From contig NC_009706.1 in the NCBI RefSeq assembly GCF_000016505.1, forward strand, positions 806,001 to 870,000: a stretch of 64,000 nucleotides of DNA, in the 5' to 3' direction. Made by a program: the position numbers and the translations under genes. Shown here piece after piece: positions 41,168 through 50,876 of the stretch; the stretch's first letter is position 1, and each line of letters starts with the position of its first letter. Source of the stretch: Clostridium kluyveri DSM 555 (GTDB lineage Bacteria > Bacillota > Clostridia > Clostridiales > Clostridiaceae). Under the pieces are notes generated by a model that was not told the DNA's origin, searched no databases, and worked only from the letters and a program-made list of their open reading frames with translations.

Positions 41168-42259
41168 ATGAATGGAGAAGCTATTGGTGTTATTGAAACT
41201 ATTGGAATGACTGCAGCAGTTGAAGCTGCAGATAGTTGTGTGAAATCGGCTAATGTGACCCTTATAGGCTATGAGTTGTCAACAGGAGGACTTGTAACAA
41301 TTAAAATAGAAGGTGACGTAGGAGCAGTTAAAGCTGCCATTGATGCAGGAAAAGTAAGTGCAGAAAGAATAGGTACTGTGGTTGGAACGCTTGTCATACC
41401 AAGGCCTGCACAGAATTTACACAAGATTATAGAATCCAATTCAACAGTAGGAATTAAAAATACAGAATCAGAAAAAAATTTAATTTGTGATAAAGATGTG
41501 GACGTACAAGAAACTTTAGTTACTGAAAAGAATTTAGAAACTGAAGGGCTGGAAGAAAAACCAGTTTCAGAGGAAACTAAAAAGCCTGAAGAGGAGTCAG
41601 TTCTAGAGGAAGCTGAAGAGCCTGAAGAAGAACCAGTTTCAGAAGAAACTGAAAAACCTGAAGAGGAGCCAGTTCCAGAAGAAACTGAAGAGTCTGAAGA
41701 GGAATCAGTTCCAGAGGAAGCTGAGGAGTCCGAAGAAGAACCAGTTTCAGAAGAAACTGAAAAACCTGAAGAGGAGCTAGTTCCAGAAGAAACTGAAGAA
41801 CCAGAAGAAGAGTCAGTTTCAGAAGAAACTGAGGAATCAAAAGAAGAATCTGTTTCAGAAGAGATTGAAGAATCGGAAGAAAAGCCAATTTCAGAAGAAA
41901 CTGAAGAACCAGAAGAGGATTCAGTTCCGGAAGAAACTAGAGAACCGGAAGATTTAGCTCTTGAGAAAAATATAGAATCGGAAAAAGATTTAACTCCTGA
42001 AAAAGATGTAGAGTCAGAAGAGAATTTGACTCTCAAGGAAAGCGTAGAGCCAAATGATAATAATTTTAATGAAGAAGCAAAGGAAAAAGACGAAGAAGTA
42101 GCTGTTAAAAAAGATAAAGGTAAAACTGGAAATCATGTTTCTTCAAAAAAGAATGCTAAGGATAATGAAGTATGTAATATATGTCGTGATCCTGCATGCC
42201 CTAGGAGAAAAGGACAGCCAAGGCATTTATGCCTTCATTATAAAAAGATGGGAAAGTGA
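41168..42259 (+). CDS. PduK-like BMC shell protein with long acidic repeat and C-terminal Cys motif
   Basis: 363 residues from ATG 41168 (AGGGGGG site). Residues 1-90 are a BMC-H domain ([33 protein letters not shown]). Residues 132-263 are eleven tandem 12-residue repeats of the form PVSEETEEPEEE. A charged tail follows and ends in CNICRDPACPRRKG..LCLHYKK. That Cys/His end is typical of PduK-type and related BMC tails and could bind a metal or Fe-S cluster. Standard PduK is about 160 residues; the extra length is the acidic stretch. It may hang from the shell face and bind partners. Confidence 0.85.
   Translation: MNGEAIGVIETIGMTAAVEAADSCVKSANVTLIGYELSTGGLVTIKIEGDVGAVKAAIDAGKVSAERIGTVVGTLVIPRPAQNLHKIIESNSTVGIKNTESEKNLICDKDVDVQETLVTEKNLETEGLEEKPVSEETKKPEEESVLEEAEEPEEEPVSEETEKPEEEPVPEETEESEEESVPEEAEESEEEPVSEETEKPEEELVPEETEEPEEESVSEETEESKEESVSEEIEESEEKPISEETEEPEEDSVPEETREPEDLALEKNIESEKDLTPEKDVESEENLTLKESVEPNDNNFNEEAKEKDEEVAVKKDKGKTGNHVSSKKNAKDNEVCNICRDPACPRRKGQPRHLCLHYKKMGK
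41561..41956 (+). repeat. 11 tandem 36-base repeats inside the pduK-like gene
   Basis: Eleven in-frame units of 36 bases encode [P/S]V[S/P]EE[T/A]E[E/K][P/S]EEE variants. Units near 41635 and 41743 are nearly identical (both PVSEETEKPEEE). Repeat number probably varies between strains. Frames on the opposite strand here are Ser-rich artefacts. Confidence 0.85.
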
Positions 42260-42265
42260 TGAATT

Positions 42266-42928
42266 ATGGTAGAAATAAATGAAAAACTAATACAAGATAT
42301 AGTAGCTAAAATCGTAACTGGAAATAAACCTGAACCTAAGGCTGAAATTGATAAAGATGGATTTTCTATACCTGTAGGTATATCCAATAGACATATACAT
42401 TTAACTAAAGAGCATTTAGAATGTTTATTTGGTGAAGGATATGAATTAACAGTTAAAGGTTCAGTAAAACAACCAGGACAATTTGCAGCAAATGAAACTG
42501 TTGCCATTGCAGGACCAAAAGCTATTTTTCCTAAAGTAAGAATTTTAGGACCTATAAGAAGCTATAGCCAGATTGAAATATCCAGAACGGATTCACGTAC
42601 TCTTGGCATAAAAGCACCAGTTAGAAATTCTGGAGATTTAGATAATTCAGCAACTCTTTCTGTTATTGGACCTAAGGGATCAATAATCCTAAAGAATGGA
42701 GTTATATGTGCTAATAGACATGTTCATATGTTACCAGAACAGGCAAAGGTTTATGAGGTAAAAGATGGAGACTTAGTAAAGGTAGAAACTATGGGAGATA
42801 AAGGAGTTATTTTCAAAAATGTTTTAGTTAGAGTAACTAATACTTCTGCTTTAGAATTCCATATAGATACAGATGAAGCTAATGCGTGTGAAATAAAAAA
42901 TGATGCTTTAGTTAGAATATTAAAATAA
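42266..42928 (+). CDS. pduL: phosphate propanoyltransferase PduL
   Basis: 220 residues. Two tandem domains with the zinc histidines: [12 protein letters not shown] (first) and [13 protein letters not shown] (second), plus the [17 protein letters not shown] block. It swaps CoA for phosphate on acyl-CoA inside the compartment, so CoA is recycled. The N-terminus ([17 protein letters not shown]) is an encapsulation-type helix. Seven bases after the pduK-like gene. The acyl-CoA source (PduP) is not encoded here. Confidence 0.93.
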   Translation: MVEINEKLIQDIVAKIVTGNKPEPKAEIDKDGFSIPVGISNRHIHLTKEHLECLFGEGYELTVKGSVKQPGQFAANETVAIAGPKAIFPKVRILGPIRSYSQIEISRTDSRTLGIKAPVRNSGDLDNSATLSVIGPKGSIILKNGVICANRHVHMLPEQAKVYEVKDGDLVKVETMGDKGVIFKNVLVRVTNTSALEFHIDTDEANACEIKNDALVRILK

Positions 42929-42941
42929 GCAGGTGATGATA

Positions 42942-43940
42942 TTGGCAAGAAAGCTTTCAAGAATTTTATTAGGAGTAAATGATCCACCTAAGAAATCTTC
43001 AAAACGTGATGTGCCTAAAGAAACTCCAAAGGAAGTTTCAGAAGAAACGCCAAAACAGAATTCAAAAGAAGTCTCAAAAGAAAAAAGCGTACCTAAGAAA
43101 CCAGCTAAAAAAAGTATATTAGATGATGCTAATGCATTCATAATGGATATGGAAAAAGTCATGAAAAAGCCTAGGGCAGTGGGAAAAGATGATAAATTAA
43201 AGGTTGGAGTAGATTTAGGTACTTCTAATATTGTTGTAGCAGTATTAGATGAGAAAAATAAACCAGTGGCAGGAGAATTATTTTCTGCAAATGTAGTTAG
43301 AGATGGTATAGTTGTTGAATATCTAAATGCTGTGACTATACTCAGAAAATTAAAAGGTAAATTGGAGGGTACTTTAAATAGAGAATTATTGTATGCTGCT
43401 ACAGCTATACCTCCAGGAATAAGTACAGGGAATACAAAAGTTATTCAAAATGTGGTAGAAGCAGCAGAATTTCAAGTAAGTAATGTAGTAGATGAGCCAA
43501 CTGCGGCTTCTGAAGTTTTAAAAATAAAAAATGGTGCAGTGGTGGATGTAGGTGGTGGAACTACGGGAATATCCATATTACAAGATGGAGAAGTAGTGTA
43601 TTCAGCAGATGAACCTACGGGAGGACATCATTTAAGTTTAGTTGTAGCTGGAGCACTTCAGATGGATTATGAAGCGGCGGAAAAATATAAAGTTGATATG
43701 AAAAATTATAATAGAGTGTTTACATTGGTAAGACCAGTAGTAGAAAAGATGGCAGATATAGTTGTTCAGCATATTAAGGGATTTAATGTAAATGAAATTT
43801 ATCTGGTTGGAGGAACCTGTTGTCTAAAAGATATAGAAAAGATATTTGAAAAGTATACAGGTATAAAAACTATTAAACCACATGATCCCCTTTTAGTAAC
43901 ACCTATGGGAATTGCTATGAATGATACTAAATTCAGTTAG
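42942..43940 (+). CDS. eutJ: EutJ-like Hsp70-fold chaperone
   Basis: 332 residues if started at TTG 42942 behind AGGTGAT (ATG 42936 is inside that site). The core from about residue 85 is an actin/Hsp70-type ATPase (KVGVDLGTSNIVVAVLD; VVDVGGGTTGISIL; VYLVGG-like EIYLVGGTCCL), as in EutJ. An N-terminal extension of about 80 residues is rich in Lys/Pro/Glu/Ser (PKETPKEVSEETPKQNSKEV). EutJ is presumed to help fold or reactivate compartment enzymes. With the PduGH reactivase absent, this might stand in for it (speculation). Confidence 0.85.
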   Translation: MARKLSRILLGVNDPPKKSSKRDVPKETPKEVSEETPKQNSKEVSKEKSVPKKPAKKSILDDANAFIMDMEKVMKKPRAVGKDDKLKVGVDLGTSNIVVAVLDEKNKPVAGELFSANVVRDGIVVEYLNAVTILRKLKGKLEGTLNRELLYAATAIPPGISTGNTKVIQNVVEAAEFQVSNVVDEPTAASEVLKIKNGAVVDVGGGTTGISILQDGEVVYSADEPTGGHHLSLVVAGALQMDYEAAEKYKVDMKNYNRVFTLVRPVVEKMADIVVQHIKGFNVNEIYLVGGTCCLKDIEKIFEKYTGIKTIKPHDPLLVTPMGIAMNDTKFS

Positions 43941-44000
43941 GAAATATTCTATAAAGTGCGGCTAGGGGTTAAATGACTTAAAAATAAGTGAGGTGAGTAA

Positions 44001-44951
44001 ATGGATATTCAAGATTTACTAAGGCCTATAGTTACTCAAATTGTAAATATGTTAAACAAGAGAGCACTTTTGTTTATATCTGGAGGAGAAGTCAACTTAA
44101 AAGAAATATTTGAATCTCTTTCTTCCATGGGCATTATAAAATACGATATAGTTATGACAGAAAATGCCAAAAGTGTTATTCCAGAAAGTTACATTAGTAG
44201 TTTAAAAGGAAAGATGATAGAATCTAAAGAAGAATTGAGTGGTGCTTTAAAAGCAGATGATTTAATAGTAATACCTGTAATGACTAGAAACACATTGTCT
44301 AAGTGTGCGGTTGGAATACAAGATAACTTAGTTACTACGGGGATAGCAGAAGCTCTTATGATGGATAAAGAAATAATTGCAGTAACAGATAGTTTTGATC
44401 CAGAAAATCCTACAAATGTGTCTTTAGGACTTAATAAAAATAAAGCATATAATAAATTTATATTGAATTACAAGGATACTTTGAGTAGTTTAGGAATTAA
44501 TTTTGTAGAAGGAAATAACTTGAAGAAAGCAATAGAAGAAAAATGTGTTCTTATAAATCACAGGACTGTACATGGTGAGGAAAAGAGTGAGCCTGTGAAT
44601 AAAGAGAATATGGAAGATCTGATCAGTGCTATAGTAGAAAAACAAATAAATAGCAGACTCGGAAATATGAAGCCAGTAAACAATACTGTACAACAACAAG
44701 CAAGTAATACTGTAGAAAAAGTAAAAGACACACCAACAGTTTGTGAGATTCCAAAGGTATCTTCAGATACAAGTTCAAATGAACCAAAAGTAGTTGAAGA
44801 CAAAGGAATGTTATCGGGGATTATAACAATGAAAGATATTATGCAAAATGCTCACGGGTGTAAAGAAATTAATGTAAAAGAAGGTGCTTTAATAACTCCT
44901 TTAGCAAAAGATTATATAAAAAATAATGATATAACTGTAAGGTATTGTTAA
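44001..44951 (+). CDS. BMC-associated flavoprotein-family protein
   Basis: 316 residues. Residues 20-170 resemble the flavoprotein (PF02441-like) fold (RALLFISGGEVN..; IVIPVMTRNTLSKCAVGIQDNL). The middle is a low-complexity linker. The C-terminal ~45 residues end ITPLAKDYIKNNDITVRYC, a tail I associate with other BMC proteins. The N-terminus (MDIQDLLRPIVTQIVNMLN) looks like an encapsulation helix. Such proteins occur in many BMC loci with unknown role, perhaps flavin handling for PduS. Confidence 0.65.
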   Translation: MDIQDLLRPIVTQIVNMLNKRALLFISGGEVNLKEIFESLSSMGIIKYDIVMTENAKSVIPESYISSLKGKMIESKEELSGALKADDLIVIPVMTRNTLSKCAVGIQDNLVTTGIAEALMMDKEIIAVTDSFDPENPTNVSLGLNKNKAYNKFILNYKDTLSSLGINFVEGNNLKKAIEEKCVLINHRTVHGEEKSEPVNKENMEDLISAIVEKQINSRLGNMKPVNNTVQQQASNTVEKVKDTPTVCEIPKVSSDTSSNEPKVVEDKGMLSGIITMKDIMQNAHGCKEINVKEGALITPLAKDYIKNNDITVRYC

Positions 44952-44984
44952 TAGCTGAGAAATTTTAAGAAAAGGAGAATAAAT

Positions 44985-45266
44985 ATGTTTTTAGCTAAAG
45001 TAGTGGGAAACGTTGTTTCTACTCAAAAGCATGAAAAGCTCATAGGAAATAAACTTCTAATAGTTAAAAAACTAGATGAAAAAGAAAATATAATACAAAC
45101 TGAACCTATGGTTGCTATAGATACAGTAGGTGCCGGCATTAACGAAATTGTTATTGTGGTTACAGGAAGTGGAGCAAGAAAAGCAAGCAATACTATAGAT
45201 ATACCAACAGATGCTTCAATTGTGGGGATTGTAGATTCCGTTGAGTGGAACGAAAGTTTGATTTAA
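44985..45266 (+). CDS. BMC-P pentameric vertex protein (EutN/PduN/CcmL type)
   Basis: 93 residues: MFLAKVVGNVVSTQKHEKLIGNKLLIV, then DTVGAGINEIVIVVTGSGAR and the C-terminal VDSVEWN. Pentamers of this family cap the corners of the icosahedral shell and are needed for closure. AAAAGGAG site. Its presence, with the BMC-H and BMC-T genes, means a closed shell could be built from this locus. Confidence 0.93.
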   Translation: MFLAKVVGNVVSTQKHEKLIGNKLLIVKKLDEKENIIQTEPMVAIDTVGAGINEIVIVVTGSGARKASNTIDIPTDASIVGIVDSVEWNESLI

Positions 45267-45558
45267 TGCATCCTTTTCAAAATAATGTTTTATATAGTTG
45301 ATTTTAGTAAATATATTCTTAAATAACATTGTGTATGAGTAGAATATATATTACTTTATTTTTTAAAAGTGCTCTTTATTGTATTTACCCATTGTATTTG
45401 CAAGTGAAGGTTGTGTGATATTTTTATAATATTGTGGTGCTAATATAAGTAAAGGATTAACAGTTGTAAATTTCTTTACTGAACTTAGAAAATGAAGTAT
45501 AATGTCATAATAGTAATATAAATATTGCAACACTTTAGAGGGAAGAGAGGTGTAATAG

Positions 45559-46884
45559 ATGGATTTACTAAAAAAGATTAAAGATGCAGGTATTATAGGA
45601 GCTGGAGGAGCAGGATTTCCGACTCATGTAAAACTGAATACTAAAGTTGAATATTTCATAGTAAATGGTTTGGAATGTGAACCATTGCTGCAGTCAGATA
45701 AATATTTGATGAGAAATTACAGTGACGAAATAGTAGAGACAGTACAGAAAATAGGGGAAGCAATTGGAGCAGCACATGCTGTAATAGGCTTAAAAGCAGC
45801 TTACCATACTGAAATAGAAGCACTTAAAAAGTCCATAAACAAATTGAATTCAACAGTAGAGTTATTTTTAAGTGAAGCATTTTATCCTGCAGGTGATGAG
45901 CAAGTATTGGTTTATGAAGTAACAGGAAGGACAATACCACCAGGAGGAATACCTTCAAGCGTAGGAGCAGTGGTATCAAATGTAGGTACAGTAGTTAATA
46001 TTGCTGATGCTATTAATGATAAACCGGTTACATATAAGTATGTAACTGTTATAGGAGAAGTAGGAAACCCTTCAATCATAAAAGTTCCAATAGGAACAAA
46101 AGTTATGGAATGTATAGACAAATGTGGGGGCACTACAGTAGATGACTATACAGTAATAATGGGTGGACCTATGATGGGAAAGAAGCTTTCAAAAGAGGAA
46201 GCAGAAGACACAGTTATTACAAAGACTAATGGAGGAATTATAGTAATTCCAAGGAACCATCTTATACAGCAAAAAGAATCAATATCAATAGATCACATGA
46301 TAAACAAGGCAAAATCATCCTGTATACAATGTCATTATTGTACAGATATGTGTCCAAGATTCTTAATTGGACATCCATTGCATCCACACAAGGTAATGAG
46401 AGGCATAGCTTTGGCTGAAGGAAATGAAGCACTTAAAGAAGCAATAATATGCTGTCAATGTGGAGTGTGTGAAATGTTTGCATGTCCTATGGGATTGTCA
46501 CCAAGGAGAATGAATGCATATGTTAAAGCACAGATGATGGCAAAGGGTATAAAATGGAAGAATGAAACAGACCAATTTGAAGGCAGAATAATGAGAGAAG
46601 AAAAGAGAATACCAACAGGTAGATTAATCGCAAGATTAAAAATGAGTAAATATAAAGGACAGTCAATTAAAGAGGGAGAAGAATTAGTCCCAGGACAGGT
46701 AAGTATTCCATTGAAGCAGGGACTTGGAGCACCATCTACAGCAATAGTTTCTGTAGGAGATGTAGTGGAAGTAGGACAGATGGTAGGTGCAATAGACGAA
46801 GGAAAAATGGGAACAAATGTGCACGCCAGCATTAAAGGCGAAGTTGTAGAAGTAAATGAAAATGTAGTCATAAAGGCTATATAA
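45559..46884 (+). CDS. pduS: PduS, RnfC-like flavin/Fe-S NADH-oxidising protein, copy S1
   Basis: 441 residues. N-terminal NuoF/RnfC-type nucleotide and flavin fold (IIGAGGAGFPTHVKLN), SLBB-like region, two 4Fe-4S motifs (CIQCHYCTDMCP about residue 255; CCQCGVCEMFACP about 303), then a C-terminal biotinyl-like fold (GAIDEGKMGTNVHASIKG). In Salmonella, PduS is a cobalamin reductase linked to PduT. Here it probably moves electrons from NADH. GAGAGGTG site. A 290-base gap upstream (45267-45558) has no gene. Its protein is identical to S3. Confidence 0.93.
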   Translation: MDLLKKIKDAGIIGAGGAGFPTHVKLNTKVEYFIVNGLECEPLLQSDKYLMRNYSDEIVETVQKIGEAIGAAHAVIGLKAAYHTEIEALKKSINKLNSTVELFLSEAFYPAGDEQVLVYEVTGRTIPPGGIPSSVGAVVSNVGTVVNIADAINDKPVTYKYVTVIGEVGNPSIIKVPIGTKVMECIDKCGGTTVDDYTVIMGGPMMGKKLSKEEAEDTVITKTNGGIIVIPRNHLIQQKESISIDHMINKAKSSCIQCHYCTDMCPRFLIGHPLHPHKVMRGIALAEGNEALKEAIICCQCGVCEMFACPMGLSPRRMNAYVKAQMMAKGIKWKNETDQFEGRIMREEKRIPTGRLIARLKMSKYKGQSIKEGEELVPGQVSIPLKQGLGAPSTAIVSVGDVVEVGQMVGAIDEGKMGTNVHASIKGEVVEVNENVVIKAI

Positions 46885-46901
46885 AAAGTTGAGGTGATAT
46901 C

Positions 46902-47450
46902 ATGGTAAGAACTATAGGAATGGTAGAGTTAAATAGTATAGCGAAAGGAATAAAAACAGCAGATGCCATGGTAAAGGCTGCAGAAGTAAAGCTGCTTTTA
47001 TCAAAGACTGTTTGTCCAGGAAAATACATTATATTGATTACAGGAAATGTAGGAGCTGTTACAGCTTCAATAGAAGCGGGAGTAAGTATAGGAGGACAGC
47101 ATGTAGTAGACAAGTTATTACTTCCAAATGTACATGAACAGGTAATTCCTGCAATAAATGAAGCAACAGGTGTTTCACAATTAAAAGACCTAGGAGTTAT
47201 GGAGTTCTTCAGTATAGCAACAGGTATAGTTGCAGCAGATGCAGCAGCTAAATCAGCAGATGTACAGCTTATAGAAGTTAGAATGGGAGTTGGAGTAGGA
47301 GGAAAATCCTTCGTAACTTTAACAGGAGATGTAAGTGCAGTTAAGAATGCAGTAGAAGCTGGAGTTAATGTTTCACTTGAAACTGGAATGCTTGTAAATA
47401 GTGAAGTTATATCCGGACCAAGCAAAGATTTATTACAATATTTATTGTAA
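46902..47450 (+). CDS. pduT: PduT-like tandem-domain BMC-T shell protein, copy T1
   Basis: 182 residues, two fused BMC domains (1-90 and 95-182), so trimers mimic a hexamer. It follows PduS by 17 bases, as in known operons. In PduT a cysteine near residue 108 of each chain binds a 4Fe-4S cluster at the threefold pore. By hand alignment (SVAACISAAD there, SIATGIVAAD here) that cysteine is glycine, so a cluster at that place is unlikely. The cysteine in SKTVCPGKY is conserved. It may dock PduS to the shell. Confidence 0.9.
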   Translation: MVRTIGMVELNSIAKGIKTADAMVKAAEVKLLLSKTVCPGKYIILITGNVGAVTASIEAGVSIGGQHVVDKLLLPNVHEQVIPAINEATGVSQLKDLGVMEFFSIATGIVAADAAAKSADVQLIEVRMGVGVGGKSFVTLTGDVSAVKNAVEAGVNVSLETGMLVNSEVISGPSKDLLQYLL

Positions 47451-47568
47451 GTTTTAAATTTGTTAGAAATGCACCTTCTTATGCAGAAATGCTTTGGAGG
47501 GAAGTATATAATTAATAGTAAAAGTAATATAAATATTACGACATTTCAGGGGGAAGAGAGGTGTAATG

Positions 47569-48897
47569 ATGGATTTACTAAAAAAAGTTAAAGATGCAGG
47601 TATTATAGGAGCTGGAGGAGCAGGATTTCCTACTCATGTAAAGCTGAATACCAAAGTTAAATATTTCATAGTAAATGCTTTAGAATGTGAGCCGCTATTA
47701 CAGTCAGATAAATATTTGATGAGAAATCACAGTGATGAAATAGTAGGAGCAACAGAGATAATAGGAAAATCATTAGGGGCAGAAAAAATTGTAATAGGTT
47801 TAAAGAACGTTTATTATAATGAAATAGATGCACTTACAAATTCTATAAAGAAGTTAAATTCTTCAGTAGAACTGTTTTTAAACAGAAGTTTTTATCCTGC
47901 AGGGGATGAGCAGATACTGGTTTATGAAGTAACAGGGAAGACAATAGCACCAGGAGCAATACCTTCAACTGTAGGAGCAGTGGTATCAAATGTAGGTACA
48001 GTATTTAATGTATTTGAAGCTCTTAAGGATGAGCCCGTTACATACAAATATGTAACTGTTGTAGGAGAAGTGGCAAGTCCTGCCATAGTTAAAGTTCCTA
48101 TAGGTACAAAAGTTACAGAATGTATAGAAAAATGCGGTGGAGCCACATTAGGCGACTACGTAGTAATAATGGGCGGACCTATGATGGGAAAGAAAATCTC
48201 AAAAGAGGAAGCAGAAAACACAGTTATTACAAAAACTAACGGGGGAATTATAGTAATTCCAAAGGATCATTATGTAGCTGCAAGAGAAAGACTTACTATA
48301 GAGGAAATGGTACACAGAGCAAAAGCAGCCTGTGAACAATGCCGTTATTGTACAGAATTATGTCCTAGATATCAAATTGGACATCCACTACACCCACATA
48401 AAATAATGAGAACTATGGCATTAGGGAGAAACGATGAAGAAGTTCTCAAGGAAGCAATAATGTGCTGCCAGTGTGGAGTATGTGAAATGTATGCATGTCC
48501 AAATGGGTTATCTCCAAGACGTATAAATGGATATGTAAAAGCTCAGTTTGGAGCTAAAGGTATAAAATGGAAGAATAAAACAGATGTATTCACAGGAGAT
48601 CCTCAGAGAGAATTCAGAAAAGTTCCTACAGGTATGCTTATAACAAGACTTGGAATGAATAAGTATAAGGGACAACCATATAAAGAAAATGAAGAGTTGG
48701 TACCAGCACAGGTAAGTGTCCCTTTGAAACAGGGTATAGGTGCACCATCTACAGCAGTTGTAAAAGTAGGAGATGTGGTTAAAAAAGGACAGATGATAGG
48801 GGCAATAGACGAAGGAAAAATGGGAACAAATGTACATGCCAGCATCGACGGAACTGTTGTTGAAGTAAATGAAAATGTAGTCATAAAAGCTATTTAA
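47569..48897 (+). CDS. pduS: PduS paralogue, copy S2
   Basis: 442 residues, same architecture as S1 (GAGGAGFPTHVKLN; CEQCRYCTELCP; CCQCGVCEMYACP), but clearly a different paralogue (for example AEKIVIGLKNVYYNEIDAL against AAHAVIGLKAAYHTEIEAL). Its protein is identical to S4. Two slightly different PduS/PduT pairs may form two specialised shell complexes. Confidence 0.93.
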   Translation: MDLLKKVKDAGIIGAGGAGFPTHVKLNTKVKYFIVNALECEPLLQSDKYLMRNHSDEIVGATEIIGKSLGAEKIVIGLKNVYYNEIDALTNSIKKLNSSVELFLNRSFYPAGDEQILVYEVTGKTIAPGAIPSTVGAVVSNVGTVFNVFEALKDEPVTYKYVTVVGEVASPAIVKVPIGTKVTECIEKCGGATLGDYVVIMGGPMMGKKISKEEAENTVITKTNGGIIVIPKDHYVAARERLTIEEMVHRAKAACEQCRYCTELCPRYQIGHPLHPHKIMRTMALGRNDEEVLKEAIMCCQCGVCEMYACPNGLSPRRINGYVKAQFGAKGIKWKNKTDVFTGDPQREFRKVPTGMLITRLGMNKYKGQPYKENEELVPAQVSVPLKQGIGAPSTAVVKVGDVVKKGQMIGAIDEGKMGTNVHASIDGTVVEVNENVVIKAI

Positions 48898-48914
48898 GGG
48901 TTGAGGTGATAACC

Positions 48915-49463
48915 ATGATAAGAACTATAGGAATGATAGAGTTAAACAGTATAGCTAGGGGAATAAAGACAGCAGATGCCATGATAAAGGCAGCAGAAGT
49001 TGAATTACTGTTGGCAAAAACTATTTGTCCTGGTAAATACATTGTATTGATTACAGGAAATGTAGGAGCTGTTACAGCTTCAATAGAGGCAGCAGTGAGC
49101 ATAGGAGGAAAACATGTAGTAGACAAGTTATTGCTTCCAAATGTTCATGAACAGGTAATTCCTGCAGTAAATGAGGCTACAGGTGTTGTAAAATTAAAGG
49201 ATTTAGGAGTTATGGAATTCTTTAGTGTGGCAACAGGAATTGTTGCAGCAGATGCGGCAGCTAAAGCTGCAGATGTACAGCTTATAGAAGTTAGATTAGG
49301 AATGGGAATGGGCGGAAAATCTTTTGTAACTCTTACAGGAGATGTAAGTGCAGTTAAGAATGCAATAGAAGCTGGAGTTAATGTTTCACTTGAAACTGGA
49401 ATGCTTGTAAACAGTGAAGTTGTATCTGGACCAAACAGAGATTTGCTGCCACATTTGTTATAG
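48915..49463 (+). CDS. pduT: PduT-like BMC-T shell protein, copy T2
   Basis: 182 residues from ATG 48915 (TTGAGGTGAT site); the in-frame GTG at 48906 lies in that site. Paralogue of T1 with the same tandem BMC layout and the same glycine in place of the pore cysteine (SVATGIVAAD). Identical protein to T4. Pairs with S2, 17 bases upstream. Confidence 0.9.
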   Translation: MIRTIGMIELNSIARGIKTADAMIKAAEVELLLAKTICPGKYIVLITGNVGAVTASIEAAVSIGGKHVVDKLLLPNVHEQVIPAVNEATGVVKLKDLGVMEFFSVATGIVAADAAAKAADVQLIEVRLGMGMGGKSFVTLTGDVSAVKNAIEAGVNVSLETGMLVNSEVVSGPNRDLLPHLL

Positions 49464-49533
49464 AATATGTAAGGAATAATATAAGTAGAGTAGTATAGTA
49501 TTACAACACTTTAGGGTTAAGAGAGGTGTAATG

Positions 49534-50859
49534 ATGGATTTACTAAAAAAGATTAAAGATGCAGGTATTATAGGAGCTGGAGGAGCAGGATTTCCGACTC
49601 ATGTAAAACTGAATACTAAAGTTGAATATTTCATAGTAAATGGTTTGGAATGTGAACCATTGCTGCAGTCAGATAAATATTTGATGAGAAATTACAGTGA
49701 CGAAATAGTAGAGACAGTACAGAAAATAGGGGAAGCAATTGGAGCAGCACATGCTGTAATAGGCTTAAAAGCAGCTTACCATACTGAAATAGAAGCACTT
49801 AAAAAGTCCATAAACAAATTGAATTCAACAGTAGAGTTATTTTTAAGTGAAGCATTTTATCCTGCAGGTGATGAGCAAGTATTGGTTTATGAAGTAACAG
49901 GAAGGACAATACCACCAGGAGGAATACCTTCAAGCGTAGGAGCAGTGGTATCAAATGTAGGTACAGTAGTTAATATTGCTGATGCTATTAATGATAAACC
50001 GGTTACATATAAGTATGTAACTGTTATAGGAGAAGTAGGAAACCCTTCAATCATAAAAGTTCCAATAGGAACAAAAGTTATGGAATGTATAGACAAATGT
50101 GGGGGCACTACAGTAGATGACTATACAGTAATAATGGGTGGACCTATGATGGGAAAGAAGCTTTCAAAAGAGGAAGCAGAAGACACAGTTATTACAAAGA
50201 CTAATGGAGGAATTATAGTAATTCCAAGGAACCATCTTATACAGCAAAAAGAATCAATATCAATAGATCACATGATAAACAAGGCAAAATCATCCTGTAT
50301 ACAATGTCATTATTGTACAGATATGTGTCCAAGATTCTTAATTGGACATCCATTGCATCCACACAAGGTAATGAGAGGCATAGCTTTGGCTGAAGGAAAT
50401 GAAGCACTTAAAGAAGCAATAATATGCTGTCAATGTGGAGTGTGTGAAATGTTTGCATGTCCTATGGGATTGTCACCAAGGAGAATGAATGCATATGTTA
50501 AAGCACAGATGATGGCAAAGGGTATAAAATGGAAGAATGAAACAGACCAATTTGAAGGCAGAATAATGAGAGAAGAAAAGAGAATACCAACAGGTAGATT
50601 AATCGCAAGATTAAAAATGAGTAAATATAAAGGACAGTCAATTAAAGAGGGAGAAGAATTAGTCCCAGGACAGGTAAGTATTCCATTGAAGCAGGGACTT
50701 GGAGCACCATCTACAGCAATAGTTTCTGTAGGAGATGTAGTGGAAGTAGGACAGATGGTAGGTGCAATAGACGAAGGAAAAATGGGAACAAATGTGCACG
50801 CCAGCATTAAAGGCGAAGTTGTAGAAGTAAATGAAAATGTAGTCATAAAGGCTATATAA
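49534..50859 (+). CDS. pduS: PduS, copy S3 (duplicate of S1)
   Basis: 441 residues from ATG 49534, identical in protein sequence to S1 (45559-46884). Same Fe-S motifs and flavin fold. Upstream spacer of only 70 bases after T2, with the shared box CAACACTTTAG and GAGAGGTG, so it is co-transcribed. Confidence 0.93.
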   Translation: MDLLKKIKDAGIIGAGGAGFPTHVKLNTKVEYFIVNGLECEPLLQSDKYLMRNYSDEIVETVQKIGEAIGAAHAVIGLKAAYHTEIEALKKSINKLNSTVELFLSEAFYPAGDEQVLVYEVTGRTIPPGGIPSSVGAVVSNVGTVVNIADAINDKPVTYKYVTVIGEVGNPSIIKVPIGTKVMECIDKCGGTTVDDYTVIMGGPMMGKKLSKEEAEDTVITKTNGGIIVIPRNHLIQQKESISIDHMINKAKSSCIQCHYCTDMCPRFLIGHPLHPHKVMRGIALAEGNEALKEAIICCQCGVCEMFACPMGLSPRRMNAYVKAQMMAKGIKWKNETDQFEGRIMREEKRIPTGRLIARLKMSKYKGQSIKEGEELVPGQVSIPLKQGLGAPSTAIVSVGDVVEVGQMVGAIDEGKMGTNVHASIKGEVVEVNENVVIKAI

Positions 50860-50876
50860 AAAGTTGAGGTGATATC

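Noticed and set aside
41269-42036. Long Ser-rich open frame on the minus strand opposite the pduK-like repeat (and a Leu-rich one at 41577-41888)
   Set aside because: Pure by-product of the tandem acidic repeat on the plus strand; the plus frame has a BMC domain, ribosome site and C-terminal motif.
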